Below, in pieces: positions 54,486-64,000 of a stretch of DNA of 64,000 bases (position 1 is the stretch's first letter; each line of letters starts with the position of its first letter). The position numbers and the translations under genes are program-made. This stretch comes from Raoultibacter phocaeensis (lineage in GTDB: Bacteria > Actinomycetota > Coriobacteriia > Coriobacteriales > Eggerthellaceae). The notes beneath the pieces are model-generated. The model did not search any database and was not told the origin of the DNA. It saw only the letters and a program-made list of their open reading frames with translations. The stretch is taken from contig NZ_CABDUX010000002.1 of assembly GCF_901411515.1 (NCBI RefSeq), forward strand, positions 1,798,001 through 1,862,000, in the 5' to 3' direction.

Positions 54486-55832
54486 TTATGCACCCGCCGA
54501 GGCATCCGCGTCGTCTGGGCCCTTCCCTTTTTCCGTCGGCGGAGCGGGATCTTTGAGCACGCCCGTTATGCGCTCTTCGAGGGTGAGCTTGCGCGGCGCG
54601 AACGGGTGGGGCAAGGGGATGTCGTGTCCGATGGAGCGCAGCGCGATATCCCACAGCGTCTGGCTGCCCCCGTAGTAGAGATAGCGCTTCTTGAGCAGCG
54701 GAAGCTTGCTTTCATCGACCGAACCGTCGGCGGCGAAGGCGTCGATGATCGCGTTGGATACTTCCTTCGCCTTGCCCTTGCGCAGTGCGACGACCGCGTT
54801 CGCCACGAACACGCCTACGGTGTAGGGCAGTACGAACGCCTTGATGAGCGCTATGAGGTCTTCGGTCTTGTATCCGGAAAGCGAATCGACTTGGCTGTCG
54901 AGCACACTCGCATCGATTGCCGAGGCGAGCTGGCCTGTTGCGCTTTCGGCGGCAAACCTTTGCACGTCGGTGAGCCATACGCCTGCAAACACGATGACGG
55001 CAGCGCCGAACGCCGCCGCCACAAGGCTGATGCCCTTAAGCCAGCGAGATACGCTGCGCATCCAGTAAAACGGTATCGAGAACGTGTACAGAAGCAGCAA
55101 AAGCGCCGCAAGCACTATCGACGCGGCGATGATCACCGAATCCTGCTTGAGGAAGTAGTCGGTCGCCATGCCGAGGATGCGCTGCACGTCGTAGAGCCAA
55201 TCGAATCCCGCCTTCAGCATCCCCTCGGCCGATATGCCGATTGCCCCGAGCGCCTGCATCGCCCACGAAAGCAGCATGCTCGCCACCACGACGACGATGA
55301 AGAAAGCAGGCAGCGTGACCGTGATGCTCGTGAGCCCCCGAAGCACCGTCTTATCGAAGCGCAGTGCGAGGAAGTAAAACAAAAGAAACCCGCCTACGAG
55401 CACTGCCGTGAACACAAGGTACGTTGTGATCGCCTCGGGAATCGCGATCTGCGTGAAGGTCCCGAAGAGCGCTTTGAGGAAAAGCGAGAGCGCAAGCGAT
55501 ACCGTAACGGCTCCGCATCCGAGCGCCCAGGCCCGCTGCAGGCGATCGTCGTGCGTTTCGAGGCAGGGCTTTCCCTCCTCGTCGACGAGCGCAACGAGAT
55601 CGAGCGATACGATGGTGCGAACCGCATAGGCAACCTTGACACCGAGTGCGGCGGCAATGGGAGCGAACAGAACGAGTCCGATCCAAGGAGGAAGAACCAG
55701 GCAGAGGCCACCGAATAAAAGCATCGAAAGCGCGATGCGGTACAGGCTCGTAAACGGTCTTTTCATCCAAGCCATCAGGCGGGACCCGAGCTTGCGAAAC
55801 ACCTTCACTCTGTCATGCGCAGGTTTGTTCAT
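54486..55832 (-). CDS. Polytopic membrane protein of unknown function, 448 aa
   Basis: The product has eight or more hydrophobic segments separated by short loops, an acidic loop LVDEEGKPCLETHDD after the second and third helices, and a soluble C-terminal 90 residues (KLPLLKKRYLYYGGSQTLWDIALRS, LTLEERITGVL). I do not recognise the family. ATG 55832 was chosen because the upstream frame is Arg-rich and non-hydrophobic. A TACACT lies 6 bases before the ATG. It stands 190 bases upstream of the DnaJ-type gene on the same strand. Confidence 0.78.
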   Translation of the reverse strand: MNKPAHDRVKVFRKLGSRLMAWMKRPFTSLYRIALSMLLFGGLCLVLPPWIGLVLFAPIAAALGVKVAYAVRTIVSLDLVALVDEEGKPCLETHDDRLQRAWALGCGAVTVSLALSLFLKALFGTFTQIAIPEAITTYLVFTAVLVGGFLLFYFLALRFDKTVLRGLTSITVTLPAFFIVVVVASMLLSWAMQALGAIGISAEGMLKAGFDWLYDVQRILGMATDYFLKQDSVIIAASIVLAALLLLLYTFSIPFYWMRSVSRWLKGISLVAAAFGAAVIVFAGVWLTDVQRFAAESATGQLASAIDASVLDSQVDSLSGYKTEDLIALIKAFVLPYTVGVFVANAVVALRKGKAKEVSNAIIDAFAADGSVDESKLPLLKKRYLYYGGSQTLWDIALRSIGHDIPLPHPFAPRKLTLEERITGVLKDPAPPTEKGKGPDDADASAGA

Positions 55833-55981
55833 CCTTTGAGTGTATGGCCCGATTCGCCGTCGGGCAAGCAACGACTGCGCAACAAGCGCTCGCAGGGCAT
55901 CCACGAGGCCGAACCGGCGAGCGCGAAGGGGACGAGGGCGTGCGGTCGGGGGCCACACGCACCGGGACTGCGTGCCGGGGA

Positions 55982-56040
55982 TCGTGCCGGGATCGTACTT
56001 AAGGTCGTGCCGGGATCGTACTTAAGGTCGTGCCGGGATC
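55982..56040. repeat. 23-bp tandem repeat, about 2.6 copies
   Basis: The unit starting TCGTGCCGGGATCG and ending CTTAAGG occurs at 55982-56004 and 56005-56027, with a partial third copy at 56028-56040. It runs directly into the palindrome at 56038. Each unit contains TCGTGCC, a half-site of that palindrome. Confidence 0.85.
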
Positions 56041-56194
56041 GTGCCATATGGCACGATTTCTGTTCTGAAAATCGCCCGGAAAGAACGGCTTGAAAACCGA
56101 ACTGTCGATAACCCCACGTCAGAAGCTTGTGTCCCTGCGGTACCTTTTCAACCTGGTTCCAACATCGTGTCATATGGCACGATGTTGGAACCAG
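56038..56194. repeat. Pair of NdeI-centred palindromes, locus B, including a 42-bp palindrome
   Basis: ATCGTGCCATATGGCACGAT at 56038-56057 is a perfect 20-bp palindrome. Bases 56153-56194 form a 42-bp palindrome with a single mismatched pair, centred on the same CATATG core with outer arms CTGGTTCCAACATCGTG. The centres are 126 bases apart, against 127 at locus A (24249-24396). Confidence 0.8.
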
Positions 56195-56732
56195 AGCATG
56201 CCCCGCTGTCAGACCGGGGTTGGCATAGTACCCTTTCTGGGACATTGAAAGCGGGCGCCTGCCCACGATGCGGCCGCCGGCGCGCTCGGAGGACGCCGGC
56301 GACGGGCCCCGAGGCAGGCCAGCGCGGGCCGCGCCGCAGGTACGGGTGCACGCGCACGTTCGAGACGACGGCGTTTGCTGGTGCGCCTTTTTTGCACGGT
56401 TTCCTCCTCTTGTGTTGCGCCTAGGGAGCGCGGGCGTGAAGTTGTTCCCGCAAACTCGGGCGAATCCCCCGACCACAGCTCTGTAGCCGATCGCTCGTCG
56501 GCGGCAGGAGCCACTGGCTGGCCTCCGGGGCGACCCGGGAGCCTGATTCCGCAACACATCGAAGGAAAACGTGCATCCGGCGGATTTTCCGATGTCGAAC
56601 CAGAACCGGCACGGCATCGCATGGCACAACCCGGCGATTCGGCACTTGAGAGTGCTCCGAACTGGCGGGTGTCGATCCGGTTTGGCGGCGGAGGCGCCTT
56701 AGAGGATATGGAGGCGTATCGCCAAGGAACAC

Positions 56733-56762
56733 AAAAACGGCCGGATCGCGATGATCCGGCCG
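56733..56762 (-). terminator. Terminator of the purine operon
   Basis: CGGCCGGATC and GATCCGGCCG form a 10-bp stem around GCGAT, followed on the minus strand by TTTTT. It lies 186 bases after the purH stop. Confidence 0.88.
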
Positions 56763-56947
56763 CTTCGCAGGTTGGCTGAGACACGGCAGCGAGCTGTCGG
56801 TCCGCTCCGCCGCCCGGGCCCCCGTCGCGCCGTGCGCCGCGACCGCGGAGTGGTCGACGGACTTGCGATAGGGCGTTGCGCCGCGGGCAGTCCTGCGACC
56901 CTACGTCATGGCATGGGCCGCGCTGCGGTCCCGCGAGAAGCCCGGGC

Positions 56948-58522
<1,575 letters not shown>

Positions 58523-58523
58523 C

Positions 58524-59516
58524 TTAACTCCTTCCCAAACTGGCCTCGTGCTTCGCACGCGCCTCTTCACTGTAACGTTCACGGTACCTGACGTCGACGA
58601 GCTCGGCGACGATGGCGATGGCCAACTCCGCCGGCGTCTTCGCACCGAATTTCAACCCGATAGGACGCTTTACGAACTCCCATTGCTCGTCGGTCATGCC
58701 GGCTTCGCGCACAAGCTCGTACACGCGGCTGTTCTTGCCCGCGCACCCCATGAGCCCCACGTAGCGCACGTTGTGCTCAAGCGCCCAGACGCAGCCCTCG
58801 GGATCGAACATGTGCCCGCGCGTGAGCACGCACACGTAGTCTGCGGAATCGGCCTCAAGTTCGCCCAGAGCATCGAAGTTTCCGCCGGGAAGCACGATGC
58901 GCTGTGCGTTCGGAAAACGGCTTTCGTTCACGTAGGCGGGATCATAGTCCACCACGCACACTTCGAAGCCGACGTGCGCGGCGAGCGCGGCAACCTCGCT
59001 CGACGCGTCACTCGCGCCGAGCAGCCATACGCGCACCGAATCAAACAGGGGCACGCTCGTCCACGTGAGGCCCTCGAACTGCTCGTTATGCATCGAGGGA
59101 CCGCGCGTGGCATCCTTCATCTGGAAGAGATCGCGCGGCGAATACGGGCGCGAGGCGACGCATTCCTTCGCATCGCTGCAGAAGAACACGAGCGGCTCGC
59201 CATCGGCCGAGCCGACATCGCCGTACTTCTTCGTCACCTCGTTGTCGGTGTTCGCAACCGCCTCGGCGCTGTCGTAAACGACTTTGAAGCCGAGCCAGGC
59301 AAGCTCGCCCTCGTCCATCGCCCGCGCTGCACGTTCGAACGTGGCGATATCGGACTTGTTCAGGCTTGCCGCGATGATATCGAGGTAGTCGGGCGAGATG
59401 TGCTCGTTTCCCTCGGTTGCCTCCGCGGAAAAGCAGGGGAAGTCCTCGGGCGTGAGTACGGGAACCTCGTCTTCGGCAAGGTTCTGGATGATCCGGGTCA
59501 GCGTTTCTCTAAGCAC
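58524..59516 (-). CDS. XdhC/CoxI family protein within the purine operon
   Basis: The 330-aa protein has an N-terminal region with a CFSAEATEG segment and a C-terminal Rossmann-like domain typical of XdhC/CoxI proteins: RVWLLGASDASSEVAALAAHVGFEVCVVDYD, YVCVLTRGHMFDPEGCVWAL, YVGLMGCAGKNSRVYELV, PIGLKFGAKTPAELAIAIVAEL. XdhC proteins insert or sulfurate molybdenum cofactor for xanthine dehydrogenase-type enzymes. Start is GTG 59516 with AAAGG upstream; it overlaps purN by 8 bases. Its position between purN and purH links purine synthesis to purine-oxidising molybdoenzymes, although none is encoded here. Confidence 0.88.
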   Translation of the reverse strand: MLRETLTRIIQNLAEDEVPVLTPEDFPCFSAEATEGNEHISPDYLDIIAASLNKSDIATFERAARAMDEGELAWLGFKVVYDSAEAVANTDNEVTKKYGDVGSADGEPLVFFCSDAKECVASRPYSPRDLFQMKDATRGPSMHNEQFEGLTWTSVPLFDSVRVWLLGASDASSEVAALAAHVGFEVCVVDYDPAYVNESRFPNAQRIVLPGGNFDALGELEADSADYVCVLTRGHMFDPEGCVWALEHNVRYVGLMGCAGKNSRVYELVREAGMTDEQWEFVKRPIGLKFGAKTPAELAIAIVAELVDVRYRERYSEEARAKHEASLGRS

Positions 59517-60126
59517 TGATGCGCACCTTTCTCTCGTCGGTTATCGAAATGCGTCCGTCAGCGAGCCAGCGCAGCACTTCGGGATACAGGTCGTGCTCTG
59601 CTTCGTGGATGCGAGCCTCAAGCGACTCAAGCGTGTCGTCTTCTCGGACCTCGACGGCGCGCTGCGCGATGATCGGACCTTTATCGTACTCGGCGTTGGC
59701 GAAGTGCACCGTGACGCCTGTGACCTTGACGCCCGCGTTGAACGCCTCTTCGATGGCATGGGCCCCTTTGAACGAAGGCAAAAGCGCCGGATGGAGGTTC
59801 AGGACGCGATCGGGAAACGCGAGCAGCACCTCATCGGTGAGCTTGCGCATGTAGCCGGCCATCACGACGTATTCGGCGCCCGCGCGCTTAAGCTCGGCCG
59901 CGATGATCTCGTTTGCTATGGCAGGATCGGCATAGACATCCTTGTTGAGCGAGCACGTGGGAATGCCGTGCTCTTTTGCGCGCACAAGCCCGTACGCATC
60001 GGGCCTGGACGAGATGACGAGCACAACCTCAGCATCGAGGCTTCCGCTTTCGATCGCATCGACGATCGCAGCAAGGTTCGTGCCGCTGCCGCTCAAGAGC
60101 ACGCCGATCTTCAGCTTATCGGTCAC
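59509..60126 (-). CDS. purN: Phosphoribosylglycinamide formyltransferase
   Basis: The 205-aa protein has the GAR transformylase motifs GVLLSGSGTNLAAI, VLNLHPALLPSFKGAHAIEEA (catalytic Asn and His region), GVTVHFANAEYDKGPII with the DKGPII loop. It transfers formyl from 10-formyl-THF. Start is GTG 60126 with AAGGGA 6 bases upstream. It lies 30 bases after the YhcG-type nuclease gene and overlaps xdhC downstream. Confidence 0.96.
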   Translation of the reverse strand: MTDKLKIGVLLSGSGTNLAAIVDAIESGSLDAEVVLVISSRPDAYGLVRAKEHGIPTCSLNKDVYADPAIANEIIAAELKRAGAEYVVMAGYMRKLTDEVLLAFPDRVLNLHPALLPSFKGAHAIEEAFNAGVKVTGVTVHFANAEYDKGPIIAQRAVEVREDDTLESLEARIHEAEHDLYPEVLRWLADGRISITDERKVRISA

Positions 60127-60156
60127 TGTTGTTCCCTTCTTCGTACAGTTTTCATA

Positions 60157-61164
60157 TTACACCGATGCGATGCGCTTCAGCAGGTCTTCAGGCGAAGGCA
60201 ACACGCTTGCAACATCTTTCGGCAGCGTTCCCGTCAGCCTGTATTCGCTGACGCCGATCGGTTTGTCCATATCCCGTAAAGAATACTCGGCTATTGCATT
60301 GTCTTTTTCTCCGCAGAGCAAAAGCCCTATGCTCGGGCTGTCCCCCTCGTTGCGCAGCAGGTCGTCGACTGCCGAGAGATAGAAATTGAGCTTCCCGGCA
60401 TATTCCGGTTTGAACGACCCAGCCTTGAGCTCGATTACGACATAGCTTTTAAGCTTAACGTTGTAGAAAAGAAGGTCGATATAGAAATCCTGCCCCGCAA
60501 CCGAAAGATGGTACTGGTTGCCCATAAAGGCGAATCCCGTTCCGAGCTCAAGAAGCAGTGCCTGTATGTTTTTCACCATCTGATCCTCGATCATCCGCTC
60601 AGCCATGGTTTCGCGCTGAGTAATGAAATCGAAGATATAGGGGTCTTTCATAGCCTTCTCGGCCAAATCGCTTTCTGGACTCGGTAGACGCTTTCCGAAA
60701 TTGGTGACTTTTTCCGCAAGTACTTGCCGGCCGTAAAGATCGCCCTCGATCTGGTGGGTCAGTACCGCTCTACTCCAGCCGTTTCGAATCGTTGCCTCGA
60801 TGTACCAGTTTCGCTGTGCGCCCGATATGGTCTTATCGAGAATACACGTGATATGGCCCCAGGGAATTTGTGCAACAGCCTGTTGCACAAATTCGAAATC
60901 GATTTCACGAGCGAATTTCGCCATATACTTGAGGTTCCTCACCGAGAACCCTTTCGTACCGGGAAAACTCATCCTCACGTCTTTCGACAGCGTTTCGATG
61001 AACTTGCTGCCCCACTGTGCATGATCGTTAATAGACCGCCCGATACGCCAATACATGCTCACGAGTTCGGCATTTGCCTTCAGCACCGCACGATGTCGCG
61101 ATTCGGCGATCTCGCTCTTAACCGATGCGAGAAGCTCCATGTACTCGTCGCTGTTAGCGAGCAT
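60157..61164 (-). CDS. YhcG-type PDDEXK nuclease domain protein (DUF1016)
   Basis: The 335-aa protein has the DUF1016 N-terminal region (LVSMYWRIGRSINDHA, GFSVRNLKYMAKFA, IPWGHITCILDK) and the C-terminal PDDEXK nuclease core (YHLSVAGQDFYIDLLFYNVKLKSYVVIELKAGSFKPEYAGKL in parts: DFYIDLLFY and VVIELKAG). Catalytic Asp, Glu and Lys are kept. The gene is visibly richer in A and T than its neighbours. It sits between purM and purN, an unrelated place, and has no good ribosome site before ATG 61164. Such nucleases are often mobile and linked to restriction or defence islands; here it appears to be a single inserted gene. Confidence 0.9.
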   Translation of the reverse strand: MLANSDEYMELLASVKSEIAESRHRAVLKANAELVSMYWRIGRSINDHAQWGSKFIETLSKDVRMSFPGTKGFSVRNLKYMAKFAREIDFEFVQQAVAQIPWGHITCILDKTISGAQRNWYIEATIRNGWSRAVLTHQIEGDLYGRQVLAEKVTNFGKRLPSPESDLAEKAMKDPYIFDFITQRETMAERMIEDQMVKNIQALLLELGTGFAFMGNQYHLSVAGQDFYIDLLFYNVKLKSYVVIELKAGSFKPEYAGKLNFYLSAVDDLLRNEGDSPSIGLLLCGEKDNAIAEYSLRDMDKPIGVSEYRLTGTLPKDVASVLPSPEDLLKRIASV

Positions 61165-61227
61165 TGCCGCACCCGACGCATCGCACCGTCTGGACCACAA
61201 AGCAGTTACAGGATTGGCACTGCACCG

Positions 61228-62406
61228 TCATGCCTGCTCCTGCCCGGCTTCCACATTCTCGCCCTCATCGCCTCCGGCGAACAGCGCGCCTTCGTTCGCG
61301 TAGACGACCGTGCCGCTTCCTTCGACGATGCGACCGACGCGATAGGTTTTCTCGCCTGCGGCGGCAAGCGATGCCTCGACAGCCTCCACCCGAGCGGGAT
61401 CGACGATGAGCACCATGCCAAGACCCATGTTGAAGGTTTTGAGCGCCTCGACCTCATCGAGCTTGGCCGCTTTGCACACGAACGTCGCGATGGGGGGAAC
61501 ATCCCAGGAACCCAGCTCCACTTCGGCATCCACGGTTTCCGGCAGCGCTCGATCGAGGTTCTCGGAAATGCCGCCACCTGTGATGTGGGCGAGCGCGCGG
61601 ACGGCTTTGTGATTCTCTTTGAGCGCTTTGGACACCGGCTTCACATAGATCCGCGTAGGCGTTAAGAGCGCATCCTCGACACTCATGCCGTCGAGCTCGT
61701 CGCGCTCAAGGCGCAGCTCGTAATGGGTCTTGCCTTCGACGCACACCTTGCGGGCGAGCGAATAGCCGTTGGAATGCAGGCCACTTGATTTAAGACCGAT
61801 AAGCACATCGCCCGGCTGCACGCGCGCAGGATCGAGCATCTCGGGACGGTCGACCACGCCCACGCAGAAACCCGACAGATCATAGTCGTCGGGATCCATA
61901 ACGCCAGGATGCTCGGCCATCTCTCCGCCGATAAGGGCGCATCCCGCCTGCTTGCAACCTTCCGCAATGCCCGAAACGATTTCGGAAACCGCTTCGGCCC
62001 TGAGCTTGCCGATGGCGATGTAATCGAGGAAGAACAAGGGCTCGGCGCCGGTTGCGAGAATATCGTTTGCGCACATGGCCACCAGATCGATGCCCACCGT
62101 ATCGTGCTTGCCCGCAAGCTGGGCGACCTTGAGCTTCGTACCCACGCCGTCGGTGCCCGACACGAGGATCGGATCGGCCATGTTCTTAGCCTTTGCGATG
62201 GAGAACAAACCCCCGACCCCGCCGATGTCGCCGATCACCTCGTCGCGGTACGTCGCATGCACCGCGTCTTTGATAGCATCGACGGCACGGGCTCCTTCGG
62301 CGGTGTCGACACCGGCCTGCGCGTAGGTCGTCGGATTCTGTGCCCAGCTCGGCATGGCAGGCGCATCGTCCCGCTCGACAGCGCTTACGGTGATTCTCTC
62401 AGTCAT
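61228..62406 (-). CDS. purM: Phosphoribosylformylglycinamidine cyclo-ligase (AIR synthetase)
   Basis: The 392-aa enzyme contains TYAQAGVDTAEGARAVDAIK, the Gly-rich DIGGVGGLFSI, LVSGTDGVGTKLKVAQ, IGGEMAEHPG and the C-terminal HITGGGISENLDRALP. It forms the imidazole ring of AIR with ATP. A C-terminal extension of about 30 acidic residues goes beyond the usual end. AAGGAG lies 6 bases before the ATG. It follows purF by about 100 bases. Confidence 0.96.
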   Translation of the reverse strand: MTERITVSAVERDDAPAMPSWAQNPTTYAQAGVDTAEGARAVDAIKDAVHATYRDEVIGDIGGVGGLFSIAKAKNMADPILVSGTDGVGTKLKVAQLAGKHDTVGIDLVAMCANDILATGAEPLFFLDYIAIGKLRAEAVSEIVSGIAEGCKQAGCALIGGEMAEHPGVMDPDDYDLSGFCVGVVDRPEMLDPARVQPGDVLIGLKSSGLHSNGYSLARKVCVEGKTHYELRLERDELDGMSVEDALLTPTRIYVKPVSKALKENHKAVRALAHITGGGISENLDRALPETVDAEVELGSWDVPPIATFVCKAAKLDEVEALKTFNMGLGMVLIVDPARVEAVEASLAAAGEKTYRVGRIVEGSGTVVYANEGALFAGGDEGENVEAGQEQA

Positions 62407-62506
62407 CTCTTCTCCTTGTTACCTATCCCTCGTACCGCACTCGGCTCACAAGCCGAGCGCCCGCCCATCCGCGACCGCAATCGCAACCACGGACAGGCTC
62501 CTATCC

Positions 62507-63994
62507 TCAATCCGAAACCTCGGCTCCATCGGCCCGAGTCAACTCGGACAGGTCGGCCTTGGTCAAAAAACTCTTCTTGCTCGTACACGATGGAATGGCT
62601 ATCGGGTATTTGCCCGAGAAGCACGCTTCGCAGAACCCATTATGGTTCGGATGGATGCAGTCGCGCAAGCCCTGAAGCGAAATGAAGGCGAGCGAATCGG
62701 CGCCGATGAACGAGCGCATCTCCTCGTTGGTCATGTTGGCGGCTATGAGCTGGTCGCGCGTGTCGGTATCGATGCCGTAGAAGCACGGCCACAAAACCTC
62801 GGGGCTCACGATGCGCAGATGCACTTCGGCGGCGCCCGCTTCGCGCAGCATCTCGACGAGCTTTTTCGAGGTGTTGCCGCGCACGATGCTGTCGTCGATG
62901 ACGACGAGGCGCTTGCCCGCGATGACCGACGGCAGCGGATTGAGTTTCAAGCGGATGCCGAGCTGGCGCATGGACTGCGTCGGTTCGATGAACGTGCGGC
63001 CCACGTAGCGGTTCTTCACGATGCCGTCGGCGTACGGAATGCCGCTCTCGAACGCGAACCCCATGGCCGAAGGCACCCCCGAGTCGGGTACGCCGAGCAC
63101 GAGATCGGCATGGGCGGGCGCCTCCTTGGCGAGCACGCGTCCCATGTTTCGTCGCGCCTGGTAGACGCTCATGCCGTCGAGCACGGTATCGGGACGGGCG
63201 AAGTACACGTACTCGAAGATGCACGCCGCGTAATCCCTCGGGCAAACTGCCTGTTCTGCATGCATGCCCTCGCGGTTGAACCGGACGATTTCGCCCGGTT
63301 CCACATCGCGGACGTAGGTTGCACCCACAATGTCGAGTCCGCATGTTTCGCTCGAAACGACCCACCCGCGGCCATCGGGAAGCTCTCCGATGCACAGAGG
63401 CCGGATGCCGTGCGGATCGCGGAACGCATAGAGCGAATCGGGGCTCGCGAGCACCATGGCGAAGGCCCCTTCGAGCGATTCCATCGCCCATTGGATGCCG
63501 CTTCGCAGATGGTGCGTCTTACGCGTAACGAGACCGATGGCCTTAGCAGCCACCTCGCTGTCGGTTCCGGAGCGGAACTGCACGCCCTCGTCGATGAGAC
63601 GTGCGCGGAATTCGTTCGTGTTGACGAGCGTGCCGTTGTGCGCAAGCGCGATGAGCACGTTGTCGATTGCCGATATGTGGGGCTGGGCAGCTTCCCACGA
63701 GGCAGCGCGCCCGCTCGTCGAGTAGCGCGCGTGGCCGACGGCGACGAAGCCCTCGAGTGCAGCTAACGTGGACTCGTCGAACACCTGGGTCACGAGGCCG
63801 AGGTCTTTCGCCACCATGACGGTTTCGCCGTCGCCTACCGCGATGCCCGCGCTTTCCTGCCCGCGATGCTGCAGCGCCTGCAGGCCGTAGCACGTCATGC
63901 GGGCAACGTCTTCACCCGGCGCGAACACGCCGAACACCGCGCATTCCTCTTCGAGTCTATCGGGGCGCTCCCCGGGCATCACCGCCGTGCTCAC
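62507..63994 (-). CDS. purF: Amidophosphoribosyltransferase (start near window edge)
   Basis: The enzyme has the N-terminal Ntn-hydrolase glutaminase with the catalytic Cys in EEECAVFGV (residue 18 from GTG 63994), ALQHRGQESAGIA, GHARYSTSG, and the C-terminal PRTase with VVIDDSIVRGNTSKKLVEML and PDSGVPSA. The residues before the Cys would be a propeptide, longer than the 11 of B. subtilis. The frame stays open to the right window edge, so a start further out is possible; GTG 63994 is assumed. It commits PRPP to purine synthesis and heads the operon. Four Cys near the C-terminus (DCIHPNHNGFCEACFSG) resemble the Fe-S ligands of the Bacillus-type enzyme. Confidence 0.95.
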   Translation of the reverse strand: MSTAVMPGERPDRLEEECAVFGVFAPGEDVARMTCYGLQALQHRGQESAGIAVGDGETVMVAKDLGLVTQVFDESTLAALEGFVAVGHARYSTSGRAASWEAAQPHISAIDNVLIALAHNGTLVNTNEFRARLIDEGVQFRSGTDSEVAAKAIGLVTRKTHHLRSGIQWAMESLEGAFAMVLASPDSLYAFRDPHGIRPLCIGELPDGRGWVVSSETCGLDIVGATYVRDVEPGEIVRFNREGMHAEQAVCPRDYAACIFEYVYFARPDTVLDGMSVYQARRNMGRVLAKEAPAHADLVLGVPDSGVPSAMGFAFESGIPYADGIVKNRYVGRTFIEPTQSMRQLGIRLKLNPLPSVIAGKRLVVIDDSIVRGNTSKKLVEMLREAGAAEVHLRIVSPEVLWPCFYGIDTDTRDQLIAANMTNEEMRSFIGADSLAFISLQGLRDCIHPNHNGFCEACFSGKYPIAIPSCTSKKSFLTKADLSELTRADGAEVSD

Positions 63995-64000
63995 GCGACA

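Larger units (their letters stand above)
55833..56947. other. 1.1-kb gene-free region with tandem repeats and large palindromes
   Basis: No credible gene is present between the leftward membrane protein and purH. The region holds a 23-bp tandem repeat (55982-56040), the palindrome pair (56038-56194), a very GC-rich block (about 56260-56360) and the terminator at 56733-56762. The 185 bases between the purH stop and that terminator may be a long 3' untranslated region. Confidence 0.7.

Noticed and set aside
55982-56040. Tandem repeat as a CRISPR array
   Set aside because: The units are directly adjacent with no spacers, and no cas genes are present.
56209-56397. 62-codon leftward frame starting GTG with a strong GAGGAGG site and a basic start (QKRRTSKRRR)
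   Set aside because: The first residues recall ribosomal protein bL32, but no zinc Cys pairs or LPHR segment follow and the rest is Ala/Pro/Arg-rich; probably chance in a very GC-rich block.
56763-56947. Possible structured RNA between purH and its terminator
   Set aside because: It is GC-rich and ends in a terminator, but I could not match it to RNase P, tmRNA, 6S or a riboswitch; more simply a 3' untranslated region.

Overview
The window looks like chromosome of an anaerobic, high-GC actinobacterium of the class Coriobacteriia, most likely family Eggerthellaceae. That is an inference from gene content: a Tat-exported FAD-dependent reductase of the fumarate/urocanate reductase type, several sulfite-oxidase-family molybdoproteins, a multiheme cytochrome, a LuxR regulator with a polytopic membrane half, and repeated use of GTG starts. 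No rRNA, phage, integrase, transposase or CRISPR array was seen. Two tRNA genes are present: Ala-GGC and Pro-CGG.

Layout. 1-6 kb: an EF-G-like GTPase running off the left edge, a gene-poor gap with a MITE-like inverted repeat, then a three-gene redox module (49-aa CXXC protein, membrane polyferredoxin, TlpA thioredoxin) and an MTA/SAH deaminase. 6-13 kb: a YnjBCD-type ABC importer with an atypical kinase, divergent from a nucleoside hydrolase, then an Mrp/NBP35 Fe-S carrier. 14-24 kb: a respiratory and molybdenum neighbourhood with the FAD reductase, a frameshifted HTH-PBP regulator facing a di-molbindin, a molybdoprotein and a cytochrome-molybdoprotein fusion, a LuxR regulator, a stray Mo-cofactor dimerisation domain and a gamma carbonic anhydrase. 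24-36 kb: a second inverted-repeat element, a methyltransferase, cobalamin-dependent methionine synthesis (metF, separate reactivation protein, metH), a TspO-like protein, a U32 peptidase, cysS-cysE and ispF-ispD.

36-45 kb: clpC with a perfect CIRCE operator, lysS, greA, tatA and two tandem NlpC/P60 hydrolases. 45-56 kb: an orphan solute-binding lipoprotein next to a membrane GGDEF-EAL protein, an ATP-grasp ligase translationally coupled to an LPG-synthase-type membrane protein, a membrane DnaJ protein and another membrane protein. 56-57 kb is gene-free and carries tandem repeats and large palindromes. 57-64 kb: a purine operon purF-purM-[YhcG nuclease]-purN-xdhC-purH.

The most unusual signals are non-coding. 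Two elements have about 31-bp inverted arms around about 90 bp of AT-richer DNA, both in divergent intergenic gaps. A palindrome family built on GTGCCATATGGCAC occurs at two loci as pairs with centres 126-127 bp apart. Two nearly identical 19-bp palindromes lie upstream of the luxR-type gene/cytochrome operon and upstream of the isolated Mo-cofactor dimerisation-domain gene, suggesting a small regulon.
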